Part shown: positions 1 to 8,868 of the stretch, one piece after another
How positions within the stretch are numbered: the first letter of the stretch is position 1
Layout of the letters: the number at the start of each line of letters is the position of its first letter
Assembly (NCBI RefSeq): GCF_033025475.1
Contig: NZ_CP130322.1
Coordinates: forward strand, 3,291,001 to 3,355,000
Length of the DNA: 64,000 nt
Direction of reading: 5' to 3'
Source of the DNA: Sphingomonas sp. C3-2
Lineage (GTDB): Bacteria; Pseudomonadota; Alphaproteobacteria; Sphingomonadales; Sphingomonadaceae
Position numbers and translations under genes: made by a program
The notes under the pieces: generated by a model
Databases searched by the model: none
What the model was told of the DNA's origin: nothing
What the model saw: the letters and a program-made list of their open reading frames with translations, nothing else

Positions 1-384
1 ATCGATCCCCATCATGACGGCGTCTGACGGCAACTGCCCGGGGCCCGCGCCGAACATGATCCGTCCACGTGTCTGGTGATCGAGCTGGACCATCCGGTCG
101 GCAAGGATCAGCGGGTGATGATAGCTGAGCGAACTGACGCCCGTGCCCAGCCGGATGCGCCGGGTACGCTCGGCAACCGCAGCGATGAAGACTTCGGGCG
201 ACGCAATCGCCTCGAAACCCGCCGAGTGGTGCTCGCCGATCCACGCCTCATCGAAATCCAGCTCTTCCATCAATTGCACCAGCTTCATGTCGCGTTCGAG
301 CGTCATCGTGTGGTTTTCATTCAACGCGTGGTACGGCGCGATGAACGCCCCGAACTTCATGCAATCGGGCCGATAGTTTTCCAT
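1..384 (-). CDS. LLM-class flavin-dependent monooxygenase (partial, C-terminus outside window)
   Basis: The first 128 codons of a gene that runs off the left edge. The translation begins MENYRPDCMKFGAFIAPYHA and carries the EHH segment of the F420/FMN luciferase-like barrel (WIGEHHSAGFEAIASP, about residues 48-63). It also has the conserved LGTGVSSLSYHHP strand and a GRIMFGAGPGQ stretch. Members are two-component flavin-dependent oxygenases that use reduced FMN from a separate reductase. The start at 384 is preferred over the internal ATG at 360 because GTGAGG lies just upstream of it. It is the third gene after the TonB receptor and SDR, 41 bases downstream of the SDR, so it probably oxidises the compound handled by that unit. 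The substrate cannot be told. Confidence 0.85.
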   Translation of the reverse strand, partial: MENYRPDCMKFGAFIAPYHALNENHTMTLERDMKLVQLMEELDFDEAWIGEHHSAGFEAIASPEVFIAAVAERTRRIRLGTGVSSLSYHHPLILADRMVQLDHQTRGRIMFGAGPGQLPSDAVMMGID

Positions 385-425
385 ATTCCTCACCAGAATT
401 TCGTGTGTTTCGTTGTGCGTCAGGG

Positions 426-1238
426 TCAGCCCGGCATCGCAATGCTGGGGTTGCGGCGGCTCAGCATATTGTCCGCCCGCTGGCGGTACAGAGTGTCGAG
501 GATTTCGGGCTGCGGGATGATCCAGAACTGATCCTCGTCGATCCCGGCAAAGGCGCGCCTAGCCAGTTCATCGGGCGATATCCCCTGATTGACGGTGATG
601 TCCCGCATCATGCCGACGGTCTTGTCGCTGACGGTATCCGCCTTCATGCCGACGGTTTCGCGAAAGATCTCGGTCTGCACCGGTCCGGGGCACAGGATGG
701 AAACGCTGACAGGCGCCTGTTCGGATTGCAGTTCCAGTGCCAGCGTTTCGCTGATCGCCAGAACGGCGAACTTGCTGGCCGAATAAGGCGCCAGATAGGG
801 CGACGCGATGAAGCTGGCCATGGAACCGGTGTTGATCACCCGCGCAGGCCGTCCCGCCGCCATCATCCTCGGCAGGAAGCTCGCAATGCCGTGGATCACC
901 CCCATTACATTGACCTGCATCTGCCAGGCCCAGCGCTCGGCCGGGATTTCCCAGCTTTTGCCGCCGATCAGCACGCCGGCATTGTTGAACAGCAGATCCA
1001 CCTGCCCGAAAGTGGCATAGGCATGCGCGGCCAGTGCCTCTACCGAGGCGGGGTCGCGTACATCGACCGTGCAGGTCGAAACCACCCCCTCCAGCGTCGC
1101 GGCGAACCGTTCAAGCGCCGCGCCGTCGATATCGGTCAGCACCACCCGCATCCCACGCGCCAGGGCGGCGCGGGCAAGGCCGCTCCCGATCCCGCTGGCA
1201 GCCCCGGTGATGACCGCCACTTGCTCCATTCTATCCAT
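426..1238 (-). CDS. SDR-family NAD(P)-dependent oxidoreductase
   Basis: A 270-residue classical short-chain dehydrogenase. The nucleotide-binding TGAASGIG motif is at residues 11-18, an acidic D36 after strand 2 favours NAD, NNAG is at 85-88, and the catalytic S139, Y152 and K156 (PYSASK) are spaced as expected. The roughly 80-residue C-terminal part is longer than minimal SDRs and is presumably the substrate-binding region. It lies 38 bases after the TonB receptor and before the luciferase-like gene on the same strand, so the three are probably co-transcribed. An AGGTG sits just before the chosen start; the in-frame ATG at 1229 is an alternative. An alcohol or ketone substrate is likely, but its identity is unknown. 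Confidence 0.9.
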   Translation of the reverse strand: MDRMEQVAVITGAASGIGSGLARAALARGMRVVLTDIDGAALERFAATLEGVVSTCTVDVRDPASVEALAAHAYATFGQVDLLFNNAGVLIGGKSWEIPAERWAWQMQVNVMGVIHGIASFLPRMMAAGRPARVINTGSMASFIASPYLAPYSASKFAVLAISETLALELQSEQAPVSVSILCPGPVQTEIFRETVGMKADTVSDKTVGMMRDITVNQGISPDELARRAFAGIDEDQFWIIPQPEILDTLYRQRADNMLSRRNPSIAMPG

Positions 1239-1276
1239 AGTTCACCTGTTGTCCGTCAGTTGCAGGCCCAAACCCG

Positions 1277-3610
1277 TCAAAACTCGAATTTCACGTCCAT
1301 GCCGTATGTCCGGGGTTCGGCGTAGGAGACGCCCGCAAATCCGAGCGAGCCGAAATCGATCCCGGCGTAGAGATAATCCTTGTTGGTGATGTTCTTGCCC
1401 CACAGCGCCACGGTTGCGCGTGCCCGGCCCAGATCGACCTCCGACAGCGCGACACGTGCATCGAAACGCCCAACCCCAGCATCCGAAATCTGGCGGTTAT
1501 AGGGATTGAGGCGGTCAAGCGGGTGGAAGTAGATCCGGCCCCGATACGTCCAGTCAAGGCGCGCACTCAGCTTGCCGATCTCAAGTGCCTCGGTATCAAA
1601 CTGAAGCCCCGCATTGGCGGTCGTGCTGGCCGAATAGCCAAAGCGCGCCTCGTCGGCGACATTGATCAGGCTGTCCGTGGCCGCATCACGAATGATGAAG
1701 GTCTTGTAGGTACGATCGACATAGCCGAGCGCGGCATTGAACGTGACGCCCTTCACCGGCTGGGCCAGGATTTCCGCTTCCGCGCCGGTATAGGTTGCCT
1801 TGCCCGCGTTGACGGTAATGCTCGATGCGCCGCTGCTCCCGGCCAGGAACTGGCTCACCTGCAGATCCTTGTAGCGCGAATGGAAGCCCGTCAGATTGAG
1901 GCGGAGCCGCCGATCGAACAGTTCGGACTTGATGCCCGCTTCATAGGAAATGATCTTTTCGGGATCGAAGCCGCCGCCCACGGATCGTGGATTGAACCCG
2001 CCCGCCTTGTACCCCGTGGCCACGCGCGCATAGCCCATGATGCGATCGGTAAACTGGTAATCCGCGCTCGCCGCCCAGTTGAGCTGGCTGAAACTTTTCG
2101 TCACATCGCGCGCAATCGATGCGATCTGGTCCATGTGCTTGCGATCATGGGTGTAACGCAGCCCCCCGGTCAGGTTGAACCGGTCGGTCACATGATAGGT
2201 TGCCTGACCGAACACGGCCGTCGATTCCGAAGTGTGGCGGTAATAAAATGGTGGCGCGAGGTCGGTCGCGAAATAATCGGTCGTCAGGCCACCACCCAAC
2301 GGGATCGGCGTGGGTGATTGCAGGATCAGCGCCAGTTGCGATGGATTATCCTCGCTCGCCTTTTCGTGGAAGTAGAACCCACCCAGCACAAATTCCAGCT
2401 TGTCGCCGATCTGGCCGAGCAGGTTTAGTTCCTGCGAGAATTGCTTTTGAAAACGCTCGTTCACGCCGGAAAACAGCCGGATCTCGTTCACGCCAAGCGG
2501 GACGAAGGCATAATCGGGCGGAACGACGATCGAAGGGCTGACCGTAAACCCGCGCAGGCCATCATTGCCGTCCATATCGGCCTCGGCGACGCTGTTGGTC
2601 CATTTGCGGATGCCAGTCAGCGACCGCAGGGTCAGATTGTCCGAAACATCGGCTTCCACGGTCAGCGTGTGGCCGCGCACCTTGTCGTGCAGCAGCCCTT
2701 GGTTAAGCCGCAGCGTGTTCAGCCGGTCGCGGGAATAGACCAGCGGGTTGCCGCCCAACGCCTCGGAATTGGCAAAATATCCGGCAATGTCCGAACGAAC
2801 ATAGGCCAGTTGGAAAGGAATGGCGTAGCTCTTGGCGTCATTGTAATCGAACGCATAATCGACGCGAACCGGGCCACCATTGTCGAAACGGGCGGCAATA
2901 CGAAAGGCATCGCTATTGGACGCCCCCGGATCGCGCTTGTCCGGCTGGTTCAGATCGTCCGCATATCCATCGCGCTGCTTGTGCACGTAGGACAGTTTGA
3001 ACTTCAGCCCGGAATTGCCGATTTCCCCGGTGTCGATGCTGGTGCGCGACATCAGGTAATCTAGATTGCCATAGCTGAAGCTTTGCGATCCCTTGAACGT
3101 ATCAGCGGGCTTTGCAGCAATGAAGTTGACCGCGCCCCCTGTAGTGTTACGCCCATACAGCGTACCTTGCGGGCCGCGCAGAACTTCGACGCGTTCCAGA
3201 TCGACAAGATCGAATACCGCACCCGTCGTTCGCCCGATCACCACGCCGTCGACATAGATGCCGACAGGGGAATCGACCGTCAAAACCGGATCGGACTCGC
3301 CGATCCCACGAATATGCACCGTGATATTCGTGGTCGATGACGGGGTGATGCTGGTTGTCAAATTGGGGGCAATCGCGCTGATATCGCCGACATCGGAAAT
3401 GCCACGCGCCTCCAGCACCTCCGCCGTCAGTGCGCTGACAGCCAGCGGCGTGTTCTGCAGGTTCTCGGCGCGCTTCTGCGCCGTGACGACAATATCCTGC
3501 AAGCCTGTGTCCGTTGACGCGGCATCCTGCGCCATGGCCGCACCTGCCGACACCAACGCACCGCACGAAACGCCTGTCAGGACAGCCCATCTATAACCAC
3601 GCCACCGCAT
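1277..3610 (-). CDS. TonB-dependent outer-membrane receptor
   Basis: A 777-residue receptor. The start at 3610 is chosen because GGAGAG precedes it and it begins a clean signal peptide (MRWRGYRWAVLTGV through AMA-Q, about 27 residues); longer upstream frames have no such signal. After it comes a TonB-box-like DIVVTA (39-44), then the plug domain with HIRGIG (about 99-104), SPVGIYVDGV and LERVEVLRGPQGTLYGRNTTGGAVNF (about 138-163). The remainder is a 22-strand-type barrel that ends in phenylalanine (KFEF). Receptors of this sphingomonad group import hydrophobic or aromatic nutrients and not only siderophores. It is the first gene of a unit with an SDR and a flavin monooxygenase and is divergent from an AraC regulator, so it is probably a substrate importer. 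Confidence 0.95.
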   Translation of the reverse strand: MRWRGYRWAVLTGVSCGALVSAGAAMAQDAASTDTGLQDIVVTAQKRAENLQNTPLAVSALTAEVLEARGISDVGDISAIAPNLTTSITPSSTTNITVHIRGIGESDPVLTVDSPVGIYVDGVVIGRTTGAVFDLVDLERVEVLRGPQGTLYGRNTTGGAVNFIAAKPADTFKGSQSFSYGNLDYLMSRTSIDTGEIGNSGLKFKLSYVHKQRDGYADDLNQPDKRDPGASNSDAFRIAARFDNGGPVRVDYAFDYNDAKSYAIPFQLAYVRSDIAGYFANSEALGGNPLVYSRDRLNTLRLNQGLLHDKVRGHTLTVEADVSDNLTLRSLTGIRKWTNSVAEADMDGNDGLRGFTVSPSIVVPPDYAFVPLGVNEIRLFSGVNERFQKQFSQELNLLGQIGDKLEFVLGGFYFHEKASEDNPSQLALILQSPTPIPLGGGLTTDYFATDLAPPFYYRHTSESTAVFGQATYHVTDRFNLTGGLRYTHDRKHMDQIASIARDVTKSFSQLNWAASADYQFTDRIMGYARVATGYKAGGFNPRSVGGGFDPEKIISYEAGIKSELFDRRLRLNLTGFHSRYKDLQVSQFLAGSSGASSITVNAGKATYTGAEAEILAQPVKGVTFNAALGYVDRTYKTFIIRDAATDSLINVADEARFGYSASTTANAGLQFDTEALEIGKLSARLDWTYRGRIYFHPLDRLNPYNRQISDAGVGRFDARVALSEVDLGRARATVALWGKNITNKDYLYAGIDFGSLGFAGVSYAEPRTYGMDVKFEF

Positions 3611-3908
3611 TCCCAACTCTCCTCGCCAGTTCTTTTTTTGAGGAAATCCGGCAACGTCACAGGCACCTGTCCGTAACGCGCCGCGCCCCCCTTGCTGGGC
3701 GTTGAGAACTAGGGATCGCAGGCCCTTGCGTCCCACATGGTGATGTTCGCAATTCCGCATTGCGCCGAAATCCTGTTCGATTTCCTGCACGCATGGGGCA
3801 TTTTTTCATGCACATGTCGTTGGAATATGCAGGGTTCTCTGACAGTCTCTGTCGTCAAGGACGCTGCTGCGGCGGCGAATAACGATAAAACAGGGAAGAG
3901 AAGCTGAA
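3611..3908. other. divergent intergenic region between TonB receptor and AraC regulator
   Basis: Nearly 300 bases with no convincing gene. It must hold promoters for both directions. A perfect 6-bp inverted repeat lies at 3748-3764, and a second pair (GCATG / CATGC) lies around 3791-3815. A short direct repeat of TCTCTG follows near 3836-3852. These are candidate sites for the AraC regulator that starts at 3909. Confidence 0.6.
3748..3764. promoter_or_regulatory. 17-bp palindrome, candidate operator
   Basis: CGCAAT, five bases (TCCGC), then ATTGCG: both arms are perfect. It lies 137 bases upstream of the TonB receptor start and 144 upstream of the AraC start, in the shared divergent region. 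AraC-family proteins more often use direct half-sites, so assignment to the neighbouring regulator is only inference. Confidence 0.35.
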
Positions 3909-4850
3909 ATGTCCGCGCCAAGTCTGCACCATCGCAAGACCGTGAGCCGCCACAGATTTCCCAATTTCGCGATAGACATCATCCATGCGGACAAGACCGA
4001 CGATGCCTATGTCGAAGAATGCGGGTTCAATTCCGATCATGCGATCGGTGCCAAGGTATACAATGACGGCACCTATCGATCGATCTGGCAATATATGGGG
4101 CCGATCAATCCTGTGCGGAAACCCTGCGACATTCTGTCCTATATTCCGCCCGAAGTGCCATGGGGGACCATGGTCAAGGGGCGGGGCAGGGCGGACGGCA
4201 TCTCCTGTCAGTTCACCAGGGAATATTTCAGCGCGGTCGTGGGGCCGGATGACGACAGGTCAATCCGGTATCTTGAGGCATGCCGGGACATTCACGGCGC
4301 AACGATCAAGGAAAGCCTGAGGCGCATATACCGCGAAATCACGCGCCCGGACTTTTCCTCGGACGCGCTGGTTGAATCCTTCGCAGGCATCATCGCCATT
4401 GAAATGGCCCGCTATTTCAAGCGTACCGAAATCAGGAAGCACACCCCCCGCCAGCACAAGCTTGACCGGAACGATCTCCTGAAGATCCGCGATTTCATCT
4501 ATGAGTGCAGTGGCCAGAGAATGCTGGTCTCGGATATTGCTACGTATCTTGGCTACAGCGAACGGTTTGTCCACGACGCGTTTCGAAGAAGCTTCGGAAC
4601 CACGCCGCACGAATTCATCAAAACGATCAGGATCATGAAATCCATCGATCTGTTGAACGATAGCCTTCTCAGCATCAAGCAGATTGCCCATGATGTCGGC
4701 TTTTCGGGTGCGAGCAGCTTCTCGGTGGCCTTTCGCGCGGTCACCGGTGAAACGCCTGCCGAAACAAGGCGCCTCGGCCGCACTGACTTTCCGTGCCTCC
4801 ATATCGGCAACGATATTGTGCGAGGCGCGGCGGCCGGCATTCCGCGATAG
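3909..4850 (+). CDS. AraC-family transcriptional regulator
   Basis: A 313-residue protein with a C-terminal AraC/XylS DNA-binding domain. The first helix-turn-helix is at about 204-230 (LVSDIATYLGYSERFVHDAFRRSFG) and the second at about 254-278 (SIKQIAHDVGFSGASSFSVAFRAVTG), followed by the TPAETR end typical of the family. The N-terminal 180 residues have no signature I recognise and presumably sense the inducer. GGGAAGAG lies upstream of the start. It is divergent from the TonB receptor-SDR-monooxygenase unit and is its most likely regulator. It is somewhat less G+C-rich in codon use than neighbouring housekeeping genes, consistent with an accessory origin. Confidence 0.92.
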   Translation: MSAPSLHHRKTVSRHRFPNFAIDIIHADKTDDAYVEECGFNSDHAIGAKVYNDGTYRSIWQYMGPINPVRKPCDILSYIPPEVPWGTMVKGRGRADGISCQFTREYFSAVVGPDDDRSIRYLEACRDIHGATIKESLRRIYREITRPDFSSDALVESFAGIIAIEMARYFKRTEIRKHTPRQHKLDRNDLLKIRDFIYECSGQRMLVSDIATYLGYSERFVHDAFRRSFGTTPHEFIKTIRIMKSIDLLNDSLLSIKQIAHDVGFSGASSFSVAFRAVTGETPAETRRLGRTDFPCLHIGNDIVRGAAAGIPR

Positions 4851-4857
4851 CGCTACG

Positions 4858-4874
4858 GGCCGGTGACGCCGGCC
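4858..4874. terminator. short G+C hairpin between convergent genes
   Basis: GGCCGG, five bases, CCGGCC sits exactly between the AraC stop and the GNAT stop. It lacks a T-tract on either side, so intrinsic termination is uncertain; it may only protect 3' ends. Confidence 0.35.
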
Positions 4875-4875
4875 T

Positions 4876-5496
4876 TCACCCCTCCAAAATTGGAATATGC
4901 GGTGCCGCGCTGCGGGGCAGGTGGCCACTCAGGCGGGGATCGTCGAAGATCTCGACCTCGCGGGCATAGGGAATGAATCCCTGTTTGCGGTAAAAGCCAA
5001 GCGCGCCGGGATGGTCGAGCGTGCAGGTATGCACCCACATCCGCTTAACCCCCTTGCGCCAGCCCAGCGTCAGCGTCTGGCCCATCAGCCAGCGGCCATG
5101 GCCCTGTCCGGAAAGCTCGGGCACCAGCCCGAAAAAGCCGATCTCGCAGGTGCCGGGGGTACGGAAATCCAGCTCGAGCATCCCCATCTCGATCCCGCGC
5201 CGGTCGACCAGCGCGAAGATCTCGATCGCCTCATCATGAATGATCGCAGTCAGTTGCGCATCATCCATGACAAGCCGTGAAAACCACAGCCAGGGTTCAC
5301 CCACGCGGCGAAACAGCGCGCGGTACTTGTCCGGCGTAGGGGCCTTCCAGCGTTCGAGCCGGAGCGGGGAGGGGGCTGCGGGGCGCGGGCGCGGGGCCTC
5401 CCGCATTTCCAGCGAGGTGACGATCGTCGCCACCTTGCCGGCGGGAATGCGGGAAAGCCCGTTCTGGTTCAGGACTTCGTTCTGGTTCAGGACCAT
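4876..5496 (-). CDS. GNAT-family N-acetyltransferase
   Basis: A 206-residue protein with the acetyl-CoA-binding signature LVPELSGQGHGRWLM (Q/R-x-x-G-x-G type). It is preceded by an EIGFFGL strand and followed by VHTCTLDHPGALGFYRKQGF, the usual motif B region of the fold. It transfers an acetyl group to an amine on an unknown small molecule or protein. The start overlaps the hemF stop by 10 bases, so it is the third gene of trmL-hemF-GNAT. The first 12 codons come from an 18-base tandem duplication (VLNQNE then VLNQNG), so the natural N-terminus may be variable or lie further in, for example at MREAPRP. Confidence 0.88.
   Translation of the reverse strand: MVLNQNEVLNQNGLSRIPAGKVATIVTSLEMREAPRPRPAAPSPLRLERWKAPTPDKYRALFRRVGEPWLWFSRLVMDDAQLTAIIHDEAIEIFALVDRRGIEMGMLELDFRTPGTCEIGFFGLVPELSGQGHGRWLMGQTLTLGWRKGVKRMWVHTCTLDHPGALGFYRKQGFIPYAREVEIFDDPRLSGHLPRSAAPHIPILEG
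5460..5493. repeat. 18-bp-period tandem duplication at a gene start
   Basis: CGTTCTGGTTCAGGAC occurs at 5460-5475 and again at 5478-5493, two bases apart. It covers the hemF stop codon and the second to twelfth codons of the GNAT gene. Read on the minus strand it encodes VLNQN twice. Confidence 0.9.
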
Positions 5497-6329
5497 GTCG
5501 CCTCGGGGGGCAGGCTCATCAGGATCGCGTCGATATTGCCGCCGGTCTTGAGGCCGAACAGCGTGCCGCGATCATAGACGAGGTTGAACTCGGCATAGCG
5601 GCCACGCCACTCCAGTTGCTGCGCCTTTTCCTCGGGGCTCCAGCTCTGGTGCATCCGGCGGCGGACGATCGCGGGAAAAATGTCGAGAAACGCTTCGCCG
5701 ACATCGCGGGTAAAGGCGAAGTTCTCGGCAAAGTCGCCTTCGAGATGGTCGTAGAAGATGCCGCCCACGCCGCGGTGCACCTTGCGGTGCGGGATGTAGA
5801 AATAATCGTCCGCCCATTTCTTGAAGCGCGGATAATGCGTCTCGTCATGCGCGTCGCACGCGGTGCGCAGCCGCGCGTGGAAATCGGCGGTATCCGCGTC
5901 ATAGGGGATGGGCGGGTTGAGGTCGGCGCCGCCGCCGAACCAGCGCTTGGTGGTGACGAGGAAGCGGGTGTTCATGTGCACGGCGGGCACATGCGGGTTC
6001 GCCATATGCGCCACCAGACTGATGCCGGTGGCGAAGAAGCGGGGATCTTCGCCCGCGCCGTGGATCGTCTTGGCGAAATCGCCCTCGAAATGGCCGCCGA
6101 CGGTGGAGACGTTCACGCCCACCTTTTCGAACACCTTGCCCTTCATCACGCCGCGCACGCCACCGCCGCCATGTTCGCCCGAAGGATCGGCGCGGTCCCA
6201 GGCAAGATAGTCGAAGCGCGCATCGCTGCCGGCTTCCTGCTCGATCGCCTCGAATTCGGCGCAGATGCGGTCCCGCAGGGCCTCGAACCAGTCGCGCGCC
6301 GCCTGCTGCTCGCTATCGAGCTCGATCAT
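5487..6329 (-). CDS. hemF: oxygen-dependent coproporphyrinogen-III oxidase
   Basis: A 280-residue enzyme, typical family length. It converts coproporphyrinogen III to protoporphyrinogen IX with O2 in heme synthesis. Family blocks are all present: NPHVPAVHMNTRF, WFGGGADLNP, HRGVGGIFYDHLEGDF, and the C-terminal YAEFNLVYDRGTLFGLKTGG followed by MSLPP. It is cytosolic. The start overlaps the trmL stop by four bases (ATGA) and its stop lies inside the GNAT gene, so the three are translated from one message. The bc1 operon begins just upstream on the other strand, which fits aerobic metabolism. Confidence 0.97.
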   Translation of the reverse strand: MIELDSEQQAARDWFEALRDRICAEFEAIEQEAGSDARFDYLAWDRADPSGEHGGGGVRGVMKGKVFEKVGVNVSTVGGHFEGDFAKTIHGAGEDPRFFATGISLVAHMANPHVPAVHMNTRFLVTTKRWFGGGADLNPPIPYDADTADFHARLRTACDAHDETHYPRFKKWADDYFYIPHRKVHRGVGGIFYDHLEGDFAENFAFTRDVGEAFLDIFPAIVRRRMHQSWSPEEKAQQLEWRGRYAEFNLVYDRGTLFGLKTGGNIDAILMSLPPEATWS

Positions 6330-6775
6330 TCCGGTAAGCCTTTCGTCTGTCTCAGTGCCTCGGCAAGTGCGATGCCAGCCGACATGCCGACATTCAAGGA
6401 CCGAAATCCCGGCCTCAGCGGAATACGCACGCGAAGATCGGCGCGGGCGTGGACATCGTCGGGCACGCCTGCGCCCTCGGATCCCATCAGTAAAATATCG
6501 CCGGGTTCAAACTGTGCATCGTAAAGCGAGACGCTGCCCTTGGTTGTCATCAGCACCAGTCGGCCTTGTCTTGCGGAGTCGAATGTCTGCCAGTCGCTGT
6601 GCCGGGTAAACTCTGCTTCGGCCGCATAATCCATGCCGGCGCGTGCGAGTCGCTTGTCTGAAAAGGCAAAGCCGCAAGGCTCGATAATGTCGACGGGAAC
6701 GCCGAAACAGGCAGACAGGCGTAATATCGCGCCGACATTTCCTGCGATCTCGGGTTGGTAAAGGGCTATTCGCAT
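6326..6775 (-). CDS. trmL: tRNA (cytidine(34)-2'-O)-methyltransferase
   Basis: A 149-residue SPOUT-fold methyltransferase. The knot motifs are visible: PEIAGNVGAILR near the N-terminus, LLMGSEGAGVP in the middle and FRSLNVGMSAGIALAEALRQ near the end. TrmL uses SAM to methylate the 2'-OH of the wobble base in certain tRNA-Leu species. It is the first gene of the trmL-hemF-GNAT unit and overlaps hemF by four bases. It is divergent from petA across about 200 bases. Confidence 0.93.
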   Translation of the reverse strand: MRIALYQPEIAGNVGAILRLSACFGVPVDIIEPCGFAFSDKRLARAGMDYAAEAEFTRHSDWQTFDSARQGRLVLMTTKGSVSLYDAQFEPGDILLMGSEGAGVPDDVHARADLRVRIPLRPGFRSLNVGMSAGIALAEALRQTKGLPE

Positions 6776-6815
6776 GGCCGCATCCCATAGGAAGTGCTTT
6801 ATTCGGTAACAAGAT

Positions 6816-6844
6816 AGGCAAAATTGGTTGTTGGCATTTTGCCT
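6816..6844. promoter_or_regulatory. 9-bp inverted repeat in the trmL/petA divergent region
   Basis: AGGCAAAAT at 6816-6824 and its exact reverse complement ATTTTGCCT at 6836-6844, separated by 11 bases. It is 41 bases upstream of trmL and 139 upstream of petA. The long spacer and perfect arms suit a dimeric regulator or an mRNA hairpin in the trmL leader. Confidence 0.45.
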
Positions 6845-6982
6845 GATCCTTCGCTATCAGGCCTGCCGGACCGCTTTAAGGCCCAAAAGGGTTAGGGCGG
6901 GAGTGGAGGGGTCTGGTCTTTTCTAATCATTGGGCTGAAAACCTCCGCCTACGTATTCGTTTCGAAGCGCAAGGGCAGGTGA

Positions 6983-7552
6983 ATGGCAGTGCTTGAACAA
7001 ACGGGACCGGCAGAGGCCGCCTCCACCGAGGGGGGTGTCAGGCGTCGGGACTTCATCAATATCGCGGCGGTTAGTTTCGCAGGCGTCGGTGCGGCCACGG
7101 TGGCCTTGCCGCTTATCAACCAGATGAATCCATCGGCGGATGTGCTTGCAGCCTCGTCGACCGAGATCGATCTTTCGGCGATCCAGCCGGGGCAGGCGAT
7201 CAAGGCGATCTTTCGCAAGCAGCCGCTTTTCGTGCGTCATCTGACACCCAAGGAAATCGAAGAAGCCGACAAGGTGGCGCTCAGCGACCTGCGCGATCCG
7301 CAGACGCTGGCCGAACGCACCAAGGCTGGAAAGACCCAGTGGCTCATCACCATGGGCGTCTGCACCCATCTGGGCTGCGTTCCGCTGGGTGCGGGCGAGG
7401 GTGAAAATCGTGGCGAATTCGGCGGATATTTCTGCCCGTGCCATGGTTCGCACTACGACACTGCTGCGCGTATCCGCAAAGGTCCCGCGCCGACGAACCT
7501 CGAGGTTCCCGAATACAGCTTCACGACGGACACCGTCGTTCAGGTCGGTTGA
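6983..7552 (+). CDS. petA: ubiquinol-cytochrome c reductase iron-sulfur (Rieske) subunit
   Basis: A 189-residue protein. The two Rieske motifs are CTHLGC at 127-132 and CPCHGSH at 151-157. They supply the Cys/His ligands of the 2Fe-2S cluster (C127, H129, C151, H154) and the disulfide C132-C153. The N-terminus has RRRDF (20-24) before a hydrophobic segment (about 26-48), a Tat-type signal anchor as is usual for this protein. It takes electrons from quinol at the Qo site and passes them to cytochrome c1. GGCAGGTG lies just before the start. First gene of petABC, 11 bases before petB. Confidence 0.98.
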   Translation: MAVLEQTGPAEAASTEGGVRRRDFINIAAVSFAGVGAATVALPLINQMNPSADVLAASSTEIDLSAIQPGQAIKAIFRKQPLFVRHLTPKEIEEADKVALSDLRDPQTLAERTKAGKTQWLITMGVCTHLGCVPLGAGEGENRGEFGGYFCPCHGSHYDTAARIRKGPAPTNLEVPEYSFTTDTVVQVG

Positions 7553-7563
7553 GGTAGAAAACG

Positions 7564-8856
7564 ATGAGCTTTCCCTGGGCAGAGCAATACGCGCCTAAGC
7601 ATCCGCTGATGCGCTATCTCGACGAGAAACTTCCGATCCCCCGACTGGTCTATAACGCCATCGGCTCGGGTTATCCCGTCCCCCGCAATCTGAACTACTG
7701 GTGGAATTTCGGCGTCCTCGCCGGCGTCGCACTGGCCATTCAGCTGATCACCGGCATCGTGCTGGCGATGCATTATGCCGCCAACGGTCTGGTGGCGTTC
7801 GAATCCGTCGAACACATCATGCGCGATGTGAACTCGGGCTGGCTGCTGCGTTATGCGCACGCCAACGGCGCCTCGATGTTCTTCATCGTCGTCTATATCC
7901 ACATCATGCGCGGTCTTTATTACGGCTCCTACAAGGCGCCCCGCGAAATGGTGTGGCATCTCGGCCTCGTCATCTTCTTGCTGATGATGGCCACCGCATT
8001 CATGGGCTATGTCCTTCCCTGGGGCCAGATGAGCTTCTGGGGGGCCAAGGTGATCACCGGCCTGTTCGGCGCGATCCCCTTTGTCGGCGAGCCGATCCAG
8101 ATCTGGCTGCTTGGCGGTTTCGCGCCCGATAACGCGGCGCTCAACCGGTTCTTCTCGCTCCACTATCTGCTGCCGTTCGTCATCCTCGGCGTGGTCATTC
8201 TCCACATCTGGGCGCTGCACATTCCGGGTTCGAACAACCCGACCGGCGTCGACGTTCAGGGGCCGCAGGATACGGTTCCGTTCCATCCCTATTACACCGC
8301 GAAGGACGGTTTCGGCCTCGGCGTGTTCCTGATCGTGTTTGCCGCGCTGCTCTTCTTCGCGCCCAACCTGCTCGGTCACCCGGATAACTATATCCCGGCC
8401 AACCCGCTCTCGACCCCGGCGCACATCGTCCCCGAATGGTATTTCTGGCCGTTCTACGCGATCCTGCGCGCCTTCACCGCAGATTTCATCCTGCCGGCGA
8501 AGCTCTGGGGTGTGATCGCGATGTTCGCGGCAATCCTTCTGCTGTTCTTCCTGCCCTGGCTCGACAAGTCGCCCGTGCGTTCGGGTAACTATCGTCCCAC
8601 GTTCAAGAAGTTCTTCTGGTTCGGCCTCGTCCCCTGCATTCTCGTGCTGGGCTATTGCGGCGGCGCACCGGCGGAAGAACCCTATGTGATGATCTCGCAG
8701 ATCGCGTCGGCTTATTACTTCGCGCACTTCCTGATCATCCTGCCGATCATTTCGCGGATCGAACGGCCGCTGCCGCTGCCGAACTCGATCACCGAAGCCG
8801 TGCTGGCAAAGCATGGTGAATCGACGGACGGCGCTGCCGTCGCAGCAGCCGAATAA
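7564..8856 (+). CDS. petB: cytochrome b subunit of the bc1 complex
   Basis: A 430-residue integral membrane protein of full (not split b6/IV) length. The four heme ligands H99, H113, H200 and H214 have the characteristic 14-residue spacing within helices B and D. The Qo-site PEWY motif is at 290-293. About eight hydrophobic helices can be followed. It oxidises ubiquinol at Qo and reduces ubiquinone at Qi, with heme bL and bH between them. It lies between petA and petC with short gaps (11 and 12 bases), so the complex is made from one message. Confidence 0.98.
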   Translation: MSFPWAEQYAPKHPLMRYLDEKLPIPRLVYNAIGSGYPVPRNLNYWWNFGVLAGVALAIQLITGIVLAMHYAANGLVAFESVEHIMRDVNSGWLLRYAHANGASMFFIVVYIHIMRGLYYGSYKAPREMVWHLGLVIFLLMMATAFMGYVLPWGQMSFWGAKVITGLFGAIPFVGEPIQIWLLGGFAPDNAALNRFFSLHYLLPFVILGVVILHIWALHIPGSNNPTGVDVQGPQDTVPFHPYYTAKDGFGLGVFLIVFAALLFFAPNLLGHPDNYIPANPLSTPAHIVPEWYFWPFYAILRAFTADFILPAKLWGVIAMFAAILLLFFLPWLDKSPVRSGNYRPTFKKFFWFGLVPCILVLGYCGGAPAEEPYVMISQIASAYYFAHFLIILPIISRIERPLPLPNSITEAVLAKHGESTDGAAVAAAE

Positions 8857-8868
8857 GGGGTAACAATA

